From Molanna angustata (taxonomy: Eukaryota > Arthropoda > Insecta > Trichoptera > Molannidae): a stretch of DNA of 64,000 nucleotides. Below the pieces are notes generated by a model, which saw only the letters and a list, made by a program, of their open reading frames with translations, was not told where the DNA came from and did no database searches. Shown piece after piece: positions 1-12,534 of this stretch. The position numbers were made by a program, and so were the translations under genes. Location of the stretch: NCBI GenBank assembly GCA_963576475.1, contig OY754981.1, positions 15,446,716 through 15,510,715 of the forward strand. The letters are read 5' to 3'. Position 1 is the stretch's first letter, and the number at the start of each line of letters is the position of its first letter.

Positions 1-1140
1 TATTTTAATTGTGATATAGAACTTTGTACATTTTAATTTTAAAATCGCTTGTCGAGAATAATGGGCACTTGTTTCCGCAATATTGAGTGAATAAAACTCA
101 TTGTTGAGTATATGCTGTCGCATATTGCCTTTCTGGTACGTTACGGTAAATTGGTGGACACTTGGACTGGTGTCCCCTGTTCAAATCTCGGGTAAGGTAG
201 TGTAGATGGATGTCGCACGTTCCGAAATATGACATTTTGGGTCTTTCTCTAGAGGCGAATCACCACACGTCGATACAATGAGCTTTATTATATATTTAAT
301 CATGCGGTTCAAGCATACCATATCGTAATATTCTATATAAATAATGTTACCAACCCTTTTCTCTTTATAATAACATCACGATTATACATACCTAACTATT
401 CGTAAGATCGTATATGATATCAATGTTTTGTGTAGCAGACGAATGATCTTGAACGTTCTCATTAGGATAATATTTAATGTAGTGCAATTTTTTTTCATAC
501 CGAATACCTCACAATATATAGTGTTTCTTATTTTCTTAATTTTAAATTATAAGTTAGATTTAATTGGCAATCCTAAACAGATTGCCTGGCGCCCAGCAAT
601 CAAATCATTCTTAATCAACAATCAAATCATTCTTAATAATCAAATCATGCTTAATCTCATCTACATGCACATCATCTCATTTGAAACATATTTTCATGGT
701 ATCACAATAATGTTCATATTCATTTTTTTTGAAGAGTAATTATTTCGACAACCACAGTGGGGGAGTTTGTTGCGTTCGAATTATTTGTATTAATTCTTAC
801 GCAATAATACCTACTTATAAAATGTTCGCAGTGGGTTTTTATTTTTTTCTTAGGGCCAAGATAATAATTTACTGCTCACATTGTGTCGAAATAATTCTTT
901 CAAAACTATAGAATGCATTTCATTTATATTTTAAAATGTCCAACTGAATAGATCTCCTGATTTATTGCATTTCTATAGTCATGTAACAACTGCAAATCCA
1001 TTAAGCACCATTCTTTCTAAAGATATAGCCAACATGTGCATCCTTCTTTGTCTTAAAATGCAACAAAAGAACATACCTAATATTTGAAACGGAAGACAAC
1101 CAATTCACATTTTTTTACAAGTCTCCAAAACGTCTAGTAA
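1..1140. other. AT-rich stretch without a recognisable gene
   Basis: No convincing coding frame, only short chance ORFs in AT-rich DNA. Around 135-235 there is a tRNA-promoter-like string (CTGTTCAAATCTCGGG resembles a B box), so a decayed SINE is possible. Nothing else is recognised. Confidence 0.4.
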
Positions 1141-2260
1141 TAAGATATATTGCCCGGTCGAGGCTGACTTTCTAAACACATGTTGGGTTGGTCTACGCCA
1201 GGGTATTTCATACTTAACACGCCCCAACCAAGATTGTAATTGGTTGTTATCTCGAGGACAATAAAGGACAAACAATGGTGTCCTTAGGACAGCCTACTCG
1301 TAGTGACCAATAATCGAGGCTCTGACCACCTCCTACAAAATTCGATAGGAAGACGTTTCGAGAGTTGAAGACAGTCAGTCAGTCAACAGTGAGTCAACTG
1401 GAGTCCACCAGTGGAGTCAGTCCACAGACAGTTCAATAGTTCTCATCACCTTGTTAAAAAAAAAAGTTAAATTCAGTTTGTGTAGCAAGTGACGGACGGG
1501 CATCTGTGCCTCGGCAGATGTCTCCTACCTACCGAAATTACATGTTTTATATACAGCTCACAGTCAGTGTTATTTTTTTTTGTCTTAATTTTTTACAATT
1601 GTTTTTAAAAGCCGACACAATAATTACGACGCGTCGCGACGTCAACATACACACCACGGGCAGAACAATCGAACAATACAACAACCGGCGATATCTACTC
1701 TTGGATCTCTAGCGCGTCTCTACCTTGCATAGGTACATTTCACGGCCGCTAGACTCCTCATCCAGAGCCCAGTGACTCCCGCCTTGGAGTCCAGCGCTCC
1801 TGGACGTCCCGGCGAAGCTTACAGCGACTGCCTCCTCGCCAGTCCAGCTTCACGGAGCCCCTGCTCCAATCCGACGTCCTCCACGATGTCAGCAACCCCT
1901 GCCTGCGAGTCTGCTGCATCCACGACGAGCCAAAGCCGCTCGTATCTCATCGCCTCACCACAACACGAGCCAAAGCCGCTCGTCTCTCGCCTCAACATCC
2001 TGCCACGCGAGCCAAAGCCGCTTGCACCATCTGCCAAGCCGACGTCGCTCGACCAGCGCCTCATCTCAGCACCAAACAAAATCACTCGCCTTAACACGCA
2101 CCCACTACACAAAGCACCGACGTTTCAATTTTTTTACTGCTTTCATTTTTTTTTGTACTTAGTTTTAAGGTTACTAACCCAAATTGCTTAATTTTTTTAC
2201 AATATACATGACCCCTGGTCATATTTAAAATAACCTATTATGTGTTTTATTCCTCCACAA
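1141..2260 (+). other. GC-rich segment with Pro/Ser-rich ORF, possible LTR-element or host remnant
   Basis: This segment is markedly richer in GC than its surroundings. A frame open from about 1772 to 2191 (no ATG near its start, first codon GTG) encodes a Pro/Ser/Ala-rich low-complexity peptide with the tetrapeptide EPKP three times, from the DNA repeat GAGCCAAAGCCGCT. The preceding 600 bp contain duplicated short strings (cagtcagtcagt, agtccac). Base composition and the flanking T-rich tracts would fit an old LTR retrotransposon leader or an exon of an unknown gene. I see no reverse transcriptase, protease or clear LTR pair, so I do not assign a function. Confidence 0.3.
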
Positions 2261-2418
2261 CTCTCACCAACAATTACTAACTGTATTGTGTAAAACAACT
2301 TAATACCCTCCTACAATTATTATTATTCTTTTCTCTTTTAAATATTTTTTCTTCTTAAATAATTAAAATTAAACTAAATAATAATTTTTCTTTAAATTAC
2401 TAAAGGGGGTGTATTAAA

Positions 2419-2790
2419 GTGATATACATCAAGTGATATACATCAAGTGATATACATCAAGTGATATACATCAAGTATACATCAAGTGATATACATCAAG
2501 TGATATACATCAAGTGATATACATCAAGTGATATACATCAAGTTATATACATCAAGTGATATACATCAAGTGATATACATCAAGTGATTTACATCAAGTG
2601 ATATACATCAAGTGATATACATCAAGTGATATACATCAAGTGATATACATCAAGTGATATACATCAAGTGATATACATCAAGTGATATACATCAAGTGAT
2701 ATACATCAAGTGATATACATCAAGTGATATACATCAAGTGATATACATCAAGTGATATACATCAAGTGATATACATCAAGTGATGTACAT
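2419..2790. repeat. Minisatellite, 14-bp unit GTGATATACATCAA, about 27 copies
   Basis: The array is almost homogeneous. Visible variants are one unit shortened by 3 bp (GTATACATCAA near 2473), one GTTATATACATCAA near 2541 and one GTGATTTACATCAA near 2585. Such uniformity suggests recent expansion by slippage or unequal exchange. No coding frame is implied. Confidence 0.97.
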
Positions 2791-5700
2791 ATGTAAAGTG
2801 TCATTGGAGTAATCTTGTACCTACCACTAAATCGCGCTATATAAATTATTATAATAAATTATTTCTTGATAGTAAATAATTTATTAACATTGTACGTTTG
2901 TTAAGAAAAACAACATTCAAACCACATGTTATTGTTATAATTTCGTATGTTTTATGGCGTATTTTCGTTTAATTTTTTATACTGATATTGTACATATTTT
3001 CTTAGTCTACTCTTTATGTTAAAGTGAAAATATCAAATTCAAAACTCTTATTTTGAACTGTTCTGTCAAATTTTCTTCTTCTTTCTTCTTGACCTAATTG
3101 TATCTACAATCTTCTTCCTTCTACGTTTTCCAATATGAGGTTTTCAAGGCCCCTTCTGGCAATGTTTCGAAAATACTTCAATTGACTTTTATCAAACATG
3201 TCTACGTAAACTTATAAAATATATGTGGTCTGTGAAAGTATGACAATTTGTATTTCTTCATTCACATATTTTGATCTTGCTAAATAAACATCTACCGTCA
3301 TATTAACATAATGTGTAGGTGTCTATTTACTCATTAGGTTTGCCTTTATGTCTCAAAGCTAACATGGTACAATTGATTTACGTTCAACAGTCTTAAGTTT
3401 CAAAAGTATATAAAGAAATAAATAACATACCTCTACAACAATAATTGAAAAATTAACACCTAGTTTCCATCTCATTTTGAGACAAAAAACATACGAAGAA
3501 CTTATGACAAATATTTCATAGATGAGAAGTATCTACCTATATAGATTGTAGCAAATATTATTATAAACTGGGATTTTTTTTTGTACATGAAGAGGGCATA
3601 TAACGCTACATCTAGTGACTGAAAACATGATAATATATATTAAAACCGACTAATACACTATGAAGTTACAAGTTAGTAAAGTAAGGGTAACCATCTAGTG
3701 CGTTAAAAAGGGCTTATACATGATTTAAACTACCAAAACTCGAAATTTTTGTTTATTTTTTGCAATTTAATAACATAATTGAACATACTTGAAATTAAAA
3801 AAACTTTATAGGTCATTCACATTGATTTTCCTCATCAGACCTGTTGCTACTGTTGCTTCAAAAATATAATATATTTCTTACTTTATATGTGCACATTTTT
3901 AGACAAATGTTCATAGTGATGAAAATTTTGTATTTTTCTTCGTATGTTGTGTGGAAGTTAGCAAAACAATAATAATTTTGCATATATCACAAATTTACAG
4001 TAGGTAGGTACAAACACTTAACGCAATACACGTTAAGTTTCTTAACACATGCATACATTTTACACTATTCGTAGCATCTGTTTTTATAGAAAATACAAAT
4101 AGTTAACTTACTTGTAAGCAAAACACTCAAACAAATAATATAAAATATTACAAGCTACTAAATTAAAAGTTAGAATACGTGTGAAATCCTAAAATTAAAT
4201 GGCGTATTTTGTTAGAACAGTGTAACATAAATTTTCTACATCGTTTGCAATTGGCAAAACAAAATTCTTAAATATAGTTGTTATCATTAGAGAAAAATAC
4301 AGAAAATAATACGTATTTAAATGCATTGCTATTCCATGTCCATCGCAATGGACACCAGGTCTGAAGAGGTTAAGCACACAAAATATTTATTTCTCAAAGA
4401 CATATACTAATGTAGGATTTTTTTTAAAATGCCGTTAAAAAGGATATTTTTAAGGGAATTTTCTTTTTTGAAATTATATTACATTCACTAGACATGTTGA
4501 AAATAATATATGGTATTTTAGTATTTTTAAATGGTATTTTTTTTAGGTTTACATGCAAAAATGTATTTTTAAATAAAACCGATGAAACGATTGGCTGTTA
4601 TATACATACAATAATGTTATAATTTTTGGGGGGGCACAGAAAACCGAGCAGAATTAACTATCGCCTGAAAACATTTATCACTTGGTAGTGAAAAGTATAG
4701 CGTTTGCTACGTTGGATTGTAGTTCCTTTCTATTGTGCGGAAACTCTTGCCTGTATTTATACATATATTAAAATATGGCTATGTATTTGTATAAGACCCT
4801 ATCTTTTCGACGAGAGCTTATACTTAAAAATAAGATATTATATTTAAGCACTGAAGTATGCAAGTACGTAAAATATTTCATAAATGAATGTAAAAATGTA
4901 ACTTGGATCCAAGTAGGCACTTAATTGTGTAACTAAAGATAGAGTCTATGGGACTAATTTGGTTGAATTGGTTGGGTTTACTAATTTAGTTGGGTTTTGG
5001 TCCTTCATTGTCAAAATAACCTTAGAAGGAATAGAGTTGAAGTATTCATCGATAAATTGTGTTTTCCCCACTGAAGTGATACCACAAGTAATTACGGAGA
5101 TGTCGTTTTAGCTAAAGGTGATGACAAAACATATATTGACACAGTCTCAAATGTTTTAGATATATATGTATATTACAGGTAAGGGTATGGCTTGAGCTAC
5201 GTATACCTCACCCAGCGAAAGATTGCGGCTGACATAACCTGTGCATAAACCAATTTTAGTGCAGAAAAATACTCTTATTTGTATTTACCAATAAAATTAT
5301 TTGGCACTCAACGTTGTGCAGCGAATTACGTGTCACTTTTTCCCTGACCATGCATAATGATTGAGCGTTACAAGACTGTGTTAGATATTTTTTGTTTATG
5401 ATTGTTTTTGTTTTAATAGATTAATCTACACAAATCTACATTACACCATAAAAATTCGTTAAGACAATTTTTTATTTTAGATTTGTACTCATACACTCAC
5501 TGGTACTCATACACACACTTTACGTCGTAATTACCTTCACATGATATAAAGCATCAAATTTTACATTGGTGATTATCCTTATCTCCTTCGTAATTTTTTC
5601 TTTTAAAATTGTCCAAAATACCACCAAGTATGTCCTTTAATAGTTCCATATTACTTAAATACTGAAACAAAATAATAACCGCCAAACATCTTGAACGAGC
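2791..5700. other. AT-rich region, nothing recognised
   Basis: I find no gene, tRNA-like motif or clear mobile-element end. All frames are broken by frequent stops. A G-run occurs at about 4628-4634. It may be intronic or intergenic host DNA, or repeats too old to recognise. Confidence 0.5.
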
Positions 5701-5838
5701 TTCCGGTTACGTAGAGCGTAAATTTGTGTCTTTTTGCTTCGTTGGTTTCCGTGGGTTACTGTTCACAAGTATATTACCTGTGAACAAAATACAAACAATA
5801 TGGAATTTTACAGAATACAGACGTATTCTGCAAAATAA

Positions 5839-6030
5839 CCCTGTGGGCAAGAGACCCTTGGGAAGACCAAGGCAGAGATAGATGGACAATGTTACCCGAG
5901 ATCTGAACGTGCTGAATGCTTGTGATGACTGAGAGTCCACTGCAGCTGACAGGAAGGCTTGGAAAGCTATTGTTCAGGAGGCCAAAGCTCTACCGGAGTT
6001 GTATGGCCAACGGAAGTAAGTAAGTAGTAA
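5839..6030 (+). pseudogene. RTE-type LINE, 3' terminal fragment
   Basis: Read from 5839 in one frame, the sequence gives PVGKRPLGRPRQR-stop-MDNVTRDL and then AADRKAWKAIVQEAKAL. This matches the basic G(R/K)RP.GRP..RW.D.V...L ...DR..W....EA pattern at the C-terminus of RTE-type endonuclease-reverse transcriptases. The tryptophan expected after RQR is now TAG, and a second in-frame stop follows. Only the last 60 or so codons remain, and the endonuclease and reverse transcriptase are missing. The short-period tail AAGTAAGTAAGTAG ends it at about 6027. It is a dead, 5'-truncated copy. Confidence 0.75.
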
Positions 6031-6514
6031 AATACAAACAAATGTGACAGTTACAGACGAAATGCGAGCGAAATGAAATAGCGCGCGAACTTCATGGCTA
6101 TATATGTTCCATATTCAACAATTAATTGCCTTAAATTAAACACGTATTATCAGGAACAGTTTGCGTCGCTAAACCGTGTGCATTTGGAGGACACGTGCCT
6201 TGAATTCAACACGAGTTTATAAGTGCATTAGCGCAACAAAATAGTGCCTAATTCGAGGCAGTACTTGCCTCCTAATCAATACGGAAACGTAAATACGCAT
6301 TCCGGATAACTCAAAAACCTTGCAGACACTGCACTCAAAGTGACAAAAAGGGTAAGAGATTCTATAAAATTTAAAAATACAATTATTGATCATGAGGCAT
6401 TGCTATTAAAGTCTACGACATTAAACGGCATTATTTTTATAAAATAAGCAACCCCTTATTAATAAATTGTTTGTAAAATTGTTAGTTAAAAGTTATTGGT
6501 GAAATATGTAAAGT

Positions 6515-6572
6515 GAAACACAGCCCAAGTCTGGGATGTAGCGCCATAAAAGAAGAAGGAAGAAGTCTCTTC
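6515..6572 (+). pseudogene. Very short LINE 3' tail
   Basis: CAGCCCAAGTCTGGGATGTAGCGCCATAAAAGAAG resembles the end of the LINE at 18600-18835 (AK.H.GL-stop-RH). It is a few codons plus an A/G-rich tail, with no function left. Confidence 0.4.
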
Positions 6573-6574
6573 TC

Positions 6575-7415
6575 ATCTAAAAAAGGCAACATTCAGAATG
6601 GGTTGGATGGGAACTACGTAACAGTTATTTCGCCTGATTGTCGATTACTATTTAACTTATTTATGCAATTAAAAATATCATTTTTAATTTATTAAAAATT
6701 GTAAATGGGTCATCTATACGATATCTTTTGGGTCGTTCATCGCTGACCTGATAAATTTTACAGAGAACTACAAAAAAATCTATCGATCACCAAAATAGCC
6801 GGCATATCTCACTTTTATATAGGCATATAATATATATTTGTAAACAAATTAAGTCGATATCGATGAATCCACACTATACCTGTTATCCTTCACATGCATA
6901 TTTATAAAATAGTTCGTCTCTATTTTCATACAGTACCTACCTACATAAGTAGTATTTTGGACCATCTTTGATCTTGAAATAAATAAACTATTACCAGTAT
7001 TAGTTTCGCAGTAATTGTTTGTTCATAATAATAGTACCTATGCGTTTACTTTTAAAGTGAAAATATTTCTATAAACACGTTACAAATGATCTTGAACAGA
7101 TACACACAATTAATCTGCAAACAGAAATGTATTCTTGAACAGAATATGGAATAGAAAATAAAACTTCGTACTTTAAATTTGAGATCCAACACAAAATAAA
7201 GAATATTCATTTTGATAATAACTTCATTTTCAGTCAAAGATGTTTGATGTGATCGACCATATTGAATTATAATCATTTAATTATTTGGAAATATTAACAT
7301 GCGGGCAAACATTTCCAAATATTATTAATATTTCTTTTTGTCAAATAAATCCTACTCGGCTGATGCTTCTAATTATATTTATTGAATTTTTAAACATGTG
7401 GACATAATGGGTTTA
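6575..7415. other. AT-rich region, nothing recognised
   Basis: No coding frame with family resemblance and no repeat signature that recurs elsewhere in this window. Confidence 0.4.
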
Positions 7416-8339
7416 TCCAACTGTCGATTTGTTCAAGAAGATTTATTTCTCATAACATATCGACAAAGTATCAAGACAAGATACGTGATATTTGTATGCC
7501 AGGTCTATATTCTTTACAGTTTTTTCAACTTGAGGCTTCGCAGCATATATGTTCTAAATATGGACTTAATCAGAATTCGGAGTGGAACATTTGGTGTGTC
7601 TGTGTGTGTGTCTGTATGTGTGTTCGTCCCCCCAAATAACTTTTGATCCGCTCAATGAACAGAGCCTAAATATCAGAATATATAAAAATTTATAGGTCTT
7701 TGTATTCAGAATTATGAATTTACGTAATTCTGAATACAAACTTTTAATTTTTACTTTTTTTTTCAATATTGGTACCTCAAAAACCATAAAAGCTGGAACG
7801 CTGAAAATTGGTACAAATATAGACAAATACAATATCTTAAATTTACCTTTTCAAAAAAGTTCCAGAACTTCTTAAACATTTTTTATTGAGAATTACATTT
7901 TTATGATAAATTTAACTTCCTATATTTCCAAAATATCGAAAAAAGCTAAAACACCCCCAACTAAATAATTTAATTTTCTATAAAAAATATGACCAATGTA
8001 GAAGTATATCTCGAACTTTTTGCAACAATTTTTATAAAAATTGAATTTAGTGACGACATCGTTTCATACAATTTGTTAGACACTACACAATATTTACGAG
8101 GACTCAATAGTTTGATACTTAATCTCCAACATACATACATATCATCATGCTGTTTTCATATTCTGAGAAGGAAAAAAGACTGACCGACTAAAGACTGACT
8201 TTCCTATCCTGACATACATACATACCTACATGTTTTATATAGAAAACAAAATATCTTACAATATTTATTTTTGTTTAAATGTTTATACATAGTTTGGTAG
8301 GTACGTATTCTTCATTTCACATGTGTTACATGCAACTTG
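7416..8339 (+). mobile_element. Non-autonomous Helitron, copy E
   Basis: It starts TCCAACTGTCGATTTGTTC after an A and ends with the hairpin CATGTGTTACATG followed by CAACTTG and a T. Other copies end CAACTAG, so the terminal CTAG is mutated to CTTG here. Internal landmarks shared with the other copies are the GT-rich run ending in CCCCCC (7595-7637), TTTTGATCCGCTCAAT, AACCATAAAAGCTGGAACG and GTGACGACATCGTTTCATAC. The inner copy of the subterminal inverted repeat (ATCGACAGTTGGA) has been lost. There is no Rep/helicase ORF. Confidence 0.8.
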
Positions 8340-8959
8340 TTTTTATTATATTTTTCAGACTTTCTTAGTTTTTTGCTACTTCATGTGTATGTTATAAATG
8401 TTTTTTTTTGACCACACTCGAGAACATATCATTAGAATACCCTTTTAAAAGAGACAGTGAAAAGGCAGGTATAATAAATTGTATTACCTGTCAGGAATTT
8501 AAAATAGAAAAAAAAAACACCTTTACAATTCACGTTTCTGAATAACAAACTTCTCTACTTGTGTTTAGTTTAATGAAGTGCTAGGTTTATGTAGTTGTTT
8601 TTCATTATTGTTCCATTGCATAGAGTCCATTTTTTCTGTTCAAATCACAAAAAAACTTTTCTAATTTTTTATCTACTTTTTTTTAGATTTTCTACATGAT
8701 GTAAATATAGGTACGGACTATATCAAACGGTATAATTATTTATAAATACCTACTCCTTTAAATAATCAAAAAGATGGATAGATTTTAATTTTGGATTGCT
8801 TCTTGGGAAGCTAACATATATCTATCGTAAAACAACCTGAATGCTTCACGTGGGTGCGCAGATCGCAAATAGTGAGTTTTTGCTTGGTTTTTATATGTGC
8901 AAACCACCCCACTCAACGGCGAAAAGGTTCAAAAAGATTGCTGGAATCTATATGTCAGA

Positions 8960-9015
8960 TATTTATTTAACACGTACCCAATAACAATTTTCCATATTCA
9001 TAAGACTGGAGACTG
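8960..9015 (-). repeat. SINE family S3, tail fragment
   Basis: The strings TTATTTAACACGTACCCAATAACAA and, further on, GACTGGAGACTG match the tail half of the SINE seen best at 37508-37685. The head is missing. Confidence 0.4.
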
Positions 9016-9226
9016 ATAAACAGTGAAAAACTGCCCGAAAAAACAGTGAAAAACTGTCTCCATTAGAAAACAAACGATCTAGTCTAGGAATCAGATATCT
9101 ACCTAACTAAATGTTTTTTTAAGAACAAATATGTCCTTGAAACAAGTATATAAACATCCTGATACATTTCATAAACAAAGCATAAATGCTTGTACTATAT
9201 TATGTAAGTGAACGAAATCATGCTGA

Positions 9227-9735
9227 GATACGAAAGTATCATGCTGAGATTGTATTCTGAAAGTTTCATCACAATGTATCTGTGTGTGTGTGCTATGTGC
9301 TGTGTGCAGTGTGCAGTGTGCTATGTACGGCGTGTTCATTTTACTTTATCGATTATAGACTAAAGTACTCATTCGATTGTATTCAAATTTTGCAAATATT
9401 ATGTATATCTAATACTCGATTAGATCCCATTAGATTTTGAACGATATATAAATAGTGCTTCTTAAATTTTTTAACTGTCAAATATTTCAAAGTGACCCCA
9501 AGCTCAGGAAAATTAAAATTTGATATTTTTATTTTCAAATTCGTAAAAAGACACATCACTTTCATAAAATGGCATTGAGGAGTTATCAAGTTTTCATAAT
9601 AAAATATTTAAATAAAAAATAATTTAACAAACTCATTTCATGAAAATGCTGAAAATTTGCTATACAAAATTTGAATACTTTATAGAATGACTTGTTAGTG
9701 AGGAGATAAGCGTTGGCCACAATCCACTCGTTTTT
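9227..9735. repeat. Interspersed repeat family B, copy 1
   Basis: It begins near TCATGCTGAGAT, repeated at 9227 and 9239, and passes through a short GT-rich run, the conserved ATGTACGGCGTGTTCATTTTAC and the core ATCGATTATAGACTAAAGTACTC. It ends near GGCCACAATCCACTC. Copies at 14751, 28735 (minus) and 55893 share this order. The family is non-coding and I cannot assign it to a superfamily. Confidence 0.7.
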
Positions 9736-9839
9736 TAACATGAAAAGGCAAACTGACAAAATTATAAGGTATTTCATCAGGAATTCCTTTTTTCCGGCAC
9801 ATTGTTTCAAACGCCATACTCTAGTCGATATTATATAGG

Positions 9840-10650
9840 TATGTATGATAAATAAATTTATTCAAATTCAAACGTGAATTTTCATTTTGATTTTCTTTCC
9901 TTGTATTTCGGTCTGTTGTCTTGAATTCTGTGCGAGGTAGTTGGTTAAGACTTAAAATTATATTCCATGTGTTAAAGGTTTTCTTTTACTGTGATGTTCA
10001 GCATATAAAATAACGCAATATTCAAACTAGCCGTATTTATAAAATCTTTTTTGAAGAACAAAGTAAATTCTCGACCCCTCTACAACTATAATAAATGGAT
10101 GAATAAAATGTTTCAAGCAGGATTCTAATCCGGGATCACAGGAATACTAGTTAAACACATTGACCTTGTACTCTGCAAAAGATCCATTAATTTTTCAATA
10201 AGTTTCTTTTTGTTTTGAAATTGAGCTCTTTAAATGTCTCACTTTGGAAACAAAACTGCTTCCTGGTTAAAACCTACTTGAGAATAAAAGCTCTTGATAT
10301 AACTTTTTTCTTGATAAATTTTCGAACTTTTCAATAAACAGCAGATATCGGTTTTATGATATACATTTTATAAAGCTTTAATCAGCCATCATATTAGAAA
10401 GAAATTTAAATTATTTGACAACACTGATTAAATAATCTAATGTTAGGTCAAAGTAGACGGATAAAAAGGAATTTAAAAAAAGCAAATTACAGCTTTTAGT
10501 CATCCTTTAATTTCTCTATCGAGCTTTAATCTAGTTTGATACAAAAAGCGTGGGTGTATCCGTTTCAATTTAACATTAACCTTCCCTCAAAGTAATTCGT
10601 TCGTTCGTGTATTTTTATTTATTTTTCAAATTCAATGTGATGTAGGTATC
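9840..10650. other. AT-rich region, nothing recognised
   Basis: No gene or identifiable element end was seen. Confidence 0.4.
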
Positions 10651-10762
10651 TCACACCATTTTCATATATTTATATTTTATGTCTATCAGTCGCAGATATG
10701 CGAAAAAATTGTCGCAAGAAATATCATAGCTGTTTCTGTTGGGACTGACCCAAGTATTTCGA

Positions 10763-11945
10763 AGTAAGCAAAGCTCGTGGAACACAATGATCTCGTCGTA
10801 CCGACTCGAATGTGTGCTAGTGAGACATGGACATGGCAGAAGGCACATGAAAGTAGAATAAACGCGGTTGAAATGAGGTCACTAATACGAATGTGTGGTA
10901 AAACGATGTATGATAGAATAAAATATGAGTATATTAGACGAAAATGTATGATTGAAAGAGATATTGTAAGTAAGATGAAAATAAATACGCTTGGTTGGTT
11001 TGGCTACATAGAAAGAATGATTGATGACCGTGTGACAAAAAATATATAAGACTTTTAGCGGATTATTAATCAGAGGGGTTACCAATCAAGCGTAGTTAGT
11101 AACCAGAAGGGTTACTAATAAATATAGTTGGTAACCAGAGGGGTTACCAATAGTGTGTTTGCTATATCCCAATTAAGTGGATATGATTTTGATATGATTT
11201 GAAATAAGAACACGAGGACAGTGGTTTAGAGAGAAGAAGAAAGAATAGGTCCAAATTTACAATAAGTATATTGATCACAAATAACAGTTTGCTTAAAGGT
11301 AAATTTACAATTGTAAAAATAACTTAGAAAGGAACTTTCTCACGATGAGTAGGTATAATGAACGAGGTAGCGGGTGCGTCGAAGTGACCGATTATTCGCA
11401 TGGTGAAGTACCGTGCTCGCGGGGTCGAGAGATGACCGGTGGTCGCGTGGTCGTAACGGCGGCGTGAAGTGACGGAATGAAGTGACTACGTGTACAGGTG
11501 TACACTCCATTTAATAGTGCTGCGCTGGGGGTAGCAAGCACAATGTCCTCGAACTTTCTAGACTATTTCATTGAACTGTCATACCTAGTTGTAGATTATT
11601 GTTACTCATTTGACATCGCGGGCGATGAACTCGGCCTAGCGACAAACAAAAACACTTCAACGCTCAAAAACTTTCAAAAACGCTCGATATTGATAAAAGA
11701 GAAACGAAATTAGAGATCGCCCAAGGAAAAGTTGCACGAAAGTGGCACGATTACATAAATGGAATTTTGAAAGATGGAGATGTATGAAGTAAGAACAACA
11801 GAAGAGCGCATATGAAATTCAGTAAGAATATGAGCGTGCATGGACGTGAATGAAGAGAGAAATGTATGTCAAGAAAGAGGATTCTGGCGCTCGCATCTCT
11901 CCGCCTACCTCAAATAGAAAAATGGCGTGATGGTATGGTGGGGGT
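10763..11945 (+). pseudogene. RTE-like LINE family R, 3' end split by an insertion
   Basis: The left part (to about 11054) encodes ASETWTWQKAHESRINAVEM and on to a KMKINTLGWFGYIERM-like segment, closely matching the C-terminal domain of the copy at 31029-32866. The right part resumes at about 11690 with AACGAAATTAGAGATCGCCC, then CATAAATGGAATTTTGAAAG, and ends ATGGCGTGATGGTATG. Between them lie about 635 bp of unrelated sequence (separate entry). The right part contains further stops and frameshifts. It is an old 5'-truncated copy without the reverse transcriptase core. Confidence 0.8.
11055..11690. mobile_element. Unclassified ~635-bp insertion inside the LINE
   Basis: This interrupts the RTE-like LINE. 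Near its left end are three spaced copies of a near-palindrome, GGTAACCAGAGGGGTTACCAA and variants (about 11077-11150). Its middle is relatively GC-rich (11370-11480) with no long ORF. Similar strings at the junctions (AAATATATAAGA, GATATTGATAAAAGA) may be a decayed target duplication. A solo LTR or a non-autonomous DNA element would both fit, and I cannot decide. Confidence 0.4.
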
Positions 11946-12534
11946 GGTGGAGATTTTGCTGATATGAATGGTATGTTGCAAAATTATGGTAAATTAAATT
12001 TTCTCTTTAGCTACGTCTTCCATTAGTAAATTCATTTCTCCATTTCATTTTTTTTTATCTTTCGCAATTCCATTTTTCTCGCAATATCGTTATTCAATCT
12101 ACTGGATCCTTACTGGATCCTGGATATTTATTGTAATATTTTGTAAAAAGCAGACGATCTTCTCGTAATTTTAAAAGTAAAACAATTTTTAATGAAAATA
12201 TCCTTCGAAATACTCGATTTCGGAAATTCTTTAAAAACTACCACTTTAAAAGTTTATTTATGTTGTTGTACTTTAGTTAATATAATATCTATAATCAAAG
12301 AAAAATATTAAGAAATCTAATATTTAGTTTCCATTTTATTTTGTTTTCACATAGTCACTTTATTTTGGTAATTTAATACATTGCAAGTAAATTGGGAAAC
12401 CGATGCCTCAAAATTGTTTTTCATTCTTTTTTTTATCTTCGTAATAAACTTTGTCTGACTTTCTAAAGAAATGGATTAATTTTGGTCTTTTATGAATTAT
12501 TGATACATATTGATTTTGTGTAAATACAATATAA

